From: Candidatus Saccharimonadota bacterium
GTDB taxonomy: Bacteria; Patescibacteriota; Saccharimonadia; Saccharimonadales; Saccharimonadaceae
Assembly (NCBI GenBank): GCA_017652715.1
Contig: JAGCAL010000058.1
Location: forward strand, 1 to 6,005
Length of the DNA: 6,005 nucleotides
Reading direction: 5' to 3'
The stretch's first letter is position 1; every line of letters begins with the position of its first letter. Position numbers and translations under genes: made by a program. Of the stretch, positions 4,990 through 6,005 are shown in pieces. The notes under the pieces are model-generated. The model was not told where the DNA came from, did not search any database, and worked only from the letters and a program-made list of their open reading frames with translations.

Positions 4990-6005
4990 CTAAAGCTTAC
5001 GTTTTTTAGTTTCGCGGGTGAAGAATTTAAGACGATCACCAATCGAAAGGTCAATTTTAGAGGTAGTTTTAAGGGCTAGGCCACCAGTTTCGCCGGCGAC
5101 TAATTCTTTAACGTCAATTTTCTCTTTTTGGACGCTTGAAACTTCAACTTCGCCAAGATAGTTCTTATCACGAATCACGCGAGCTAGATATTCAGGTTTC
5201 ACGTCACCGGTTAATACTTCCCCGCCGGCGATGATGCTAGTTTTTTCAGTACGGAATACCCCTAGAACTTTCATTTCACCCTTATCCTCTTCGATAATTT
5301 CAGCGTCAAGCAGATTCTCCATTTCAGCCTTAGCGTCATCTAGAAGCTCATAGATTACCTTATATGTACGGATTTTTACTCCGTCGCGTGCAGCAATCTT
5401 AGCGATATTAACCGGAACAGATACGTTAAATCCGTAGATAATAGTGTTTTCGTCGGCCGCCATATAAACATCGTTCTCAGAGATATCCCCAACACCGGTA
5501 GAAACAACGTTCAGAGTGATTTCTCCATGCGTATCGATAAGCTTTAGGGAGTCTACAACAGAAGTAACAGAACCTAGTACGTCTCCTTTAATGATGACAT
5601 TGAAGATCTTAGAGTTATCCGCGGCGTTCATCATGCGAAGAAGATCTGAGCCGGTTACATTCGCCGAAGCCGATTCGTTAGCTATCGCCTGGGCATTCAA
5701 TAGCGCCATCTTGCGAGCGGTTTTCTCATCTTTAACTTCCTGGAATCTGTCGCCGAAGTTTGGTAATTCTTTAAAGCCAGTAATCGTTACAGGGGTAGAC
5801 GGCGTAGCCTTTCCCTTTGGTTTCCCCCTCCAGTCAAGCATAGTGCGGACTTTTCCATAGGTAGAGCCGGCGACGATAAATTCACCAGTTTTCAGCTCTC
5901 CGCCCGTAACTAGGAGGTTCACAACCGACCCCTTGCCGACCTCCATATGGGACTCGATTACGAGACCTTCGGCCGGGATGTCAATGTCGGCCTTTAGCTC
6001 TTCAA
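4990..6005 (-). CDS. infB: Translation initiation factor IF-2, 5'-partial
   Basis: IF-2 is the GTPase that brings fMet-tRNA to the 30S subunit and promotes subunit joining. Only the C-terminal part is present; the GTPase core is beyond the window edge. The frame is open through the edge, so the ATG at 5946 is internal and follows an IF-2-like ...EGLVIESH. Numbering from that Met: a beta-barrel domain (about 1-60, KGSVVNLLVTGGELKTGEFIVAGS), the C1 domain (about 114-205, with IIKGDVLGSVTSV and STGVGDISENDV), and the C2 fMet-tRNA-binding domain (about 225-315). C2 is divergent: IAGG (239-242) and GETGGL (285-290) stand where E. coli and Geobacillus have IAGC and G(Y/M)ECG(L/I), and QKEK (273-276) replaces K/R-R-Y/F-K. 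The identity is secure from C1 and overall order. A TAG stop lies 58 nt before the small gene that follows. Confidence 0.95.
   Translation of the reverse strand, partial: EELKADIDIPAEGLVIESHMEVGKGSVVNLLVTGGELKTGEFIVAGSTYGKVRTMLDWRGKPKGKATPSTPVTITGFKELPNFGDRFQEVKDEKTARKMALLNAQAIANESASANVTGSDLLRMMNAADNSKIFNVIIKGDVLGSVTSVVDSLKLIDTHGEITLNVVSTGVGDISENDVYMAADENTIIYGFNVSVPVNIAKIAARDGVKIRTYKVIYELLDDAKAEMENLLDAEIIEEDKGEMKVLGVFRTEKTSIIAGGEVLTGDVKPEYLARVIRDKNYLGEVEVSSVQKEKIDVKELVAGETGGLALKTTSKIDLSIGDRLKFFTRETKKRKL

Noticed and set aside
5516..5860. 114-residue plus-strand frame within infB
   Set aside because: Antisense shadow of a conserved IF-2 region; low-complexity composition reflects the complement.
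1..6005. Alternative genetic code with UGA read as Gly or Trp, as in some Patescibacteria
   Set aside because: All genes are full length under the standard code with TAA or TAG stops and no interruption at TGA. Absence of TGA stops in only seven genes is weak evidence either way.

Overview
The window reads as a compact bacterial chromosome fragment, most likely from a Candidatus Saccharibacteria (TM7)-type member of the Patescibacteria. This assignment is an inference. It rests on shortened or divergent housekeeping proteins (a formyltransferase about 55 residues shorter than the E. coli enzyme, and an IF-2 with an unusual C-terminal domain), on a small DUF5663-like protein beside infB, and on very tight gene packing with short leaders. 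GC is roughly in the mid-40s by eye. All seven reading frames are closed by TAA or TAG, with nothing that suggests recoded TGA.

Layout, left to right: the 3' portion of priA (+, 5' end outside the window); a small TetR-family regulator gene (-) whose stop lies inside the last codons of priA; an 89-nt divergent promoter region; a bile-salt-hydrolase/choloylglycine-hydrolase gene (+); def (+) behind its own near-perfect extended -10 box; fmt (+), coupled to def; then, on the opposite strand, a 97-residue DUF5663-like gene and the 3' part of infB (5' end outside the window). No tRNA, rRNA, CRISPR array, insertion sequence or convincing rho-independent terminator was seen. No stretch over 100 nt is free of genes.

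Functionally there are two layers. The ancestral layer is replication restart (priA) plus formyl-methionine metabolism: fmt makes fMet-tRNA, infB delivers it and def removes the formyl group. priA, def and fmt are adjacent in many bacteria. The second layer is a regulator plus bile salt hydrolase pair sitting exactly between priA and def, with its own divergent promoters. The hydrolase has the complete Ntn-hydrolase catalytic set and, from memory of family members, resembles bifidobacterial/actinobacterial enzymes most closely. Since cultured Saccharibacteria are epibionts of Actinobacteria, a transfer from host to epibiont, or between co-resident gut Actinobacteria and Saccharibacteria, is the most attractive hypothesis here. 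It needs a phylogeny to establish it.
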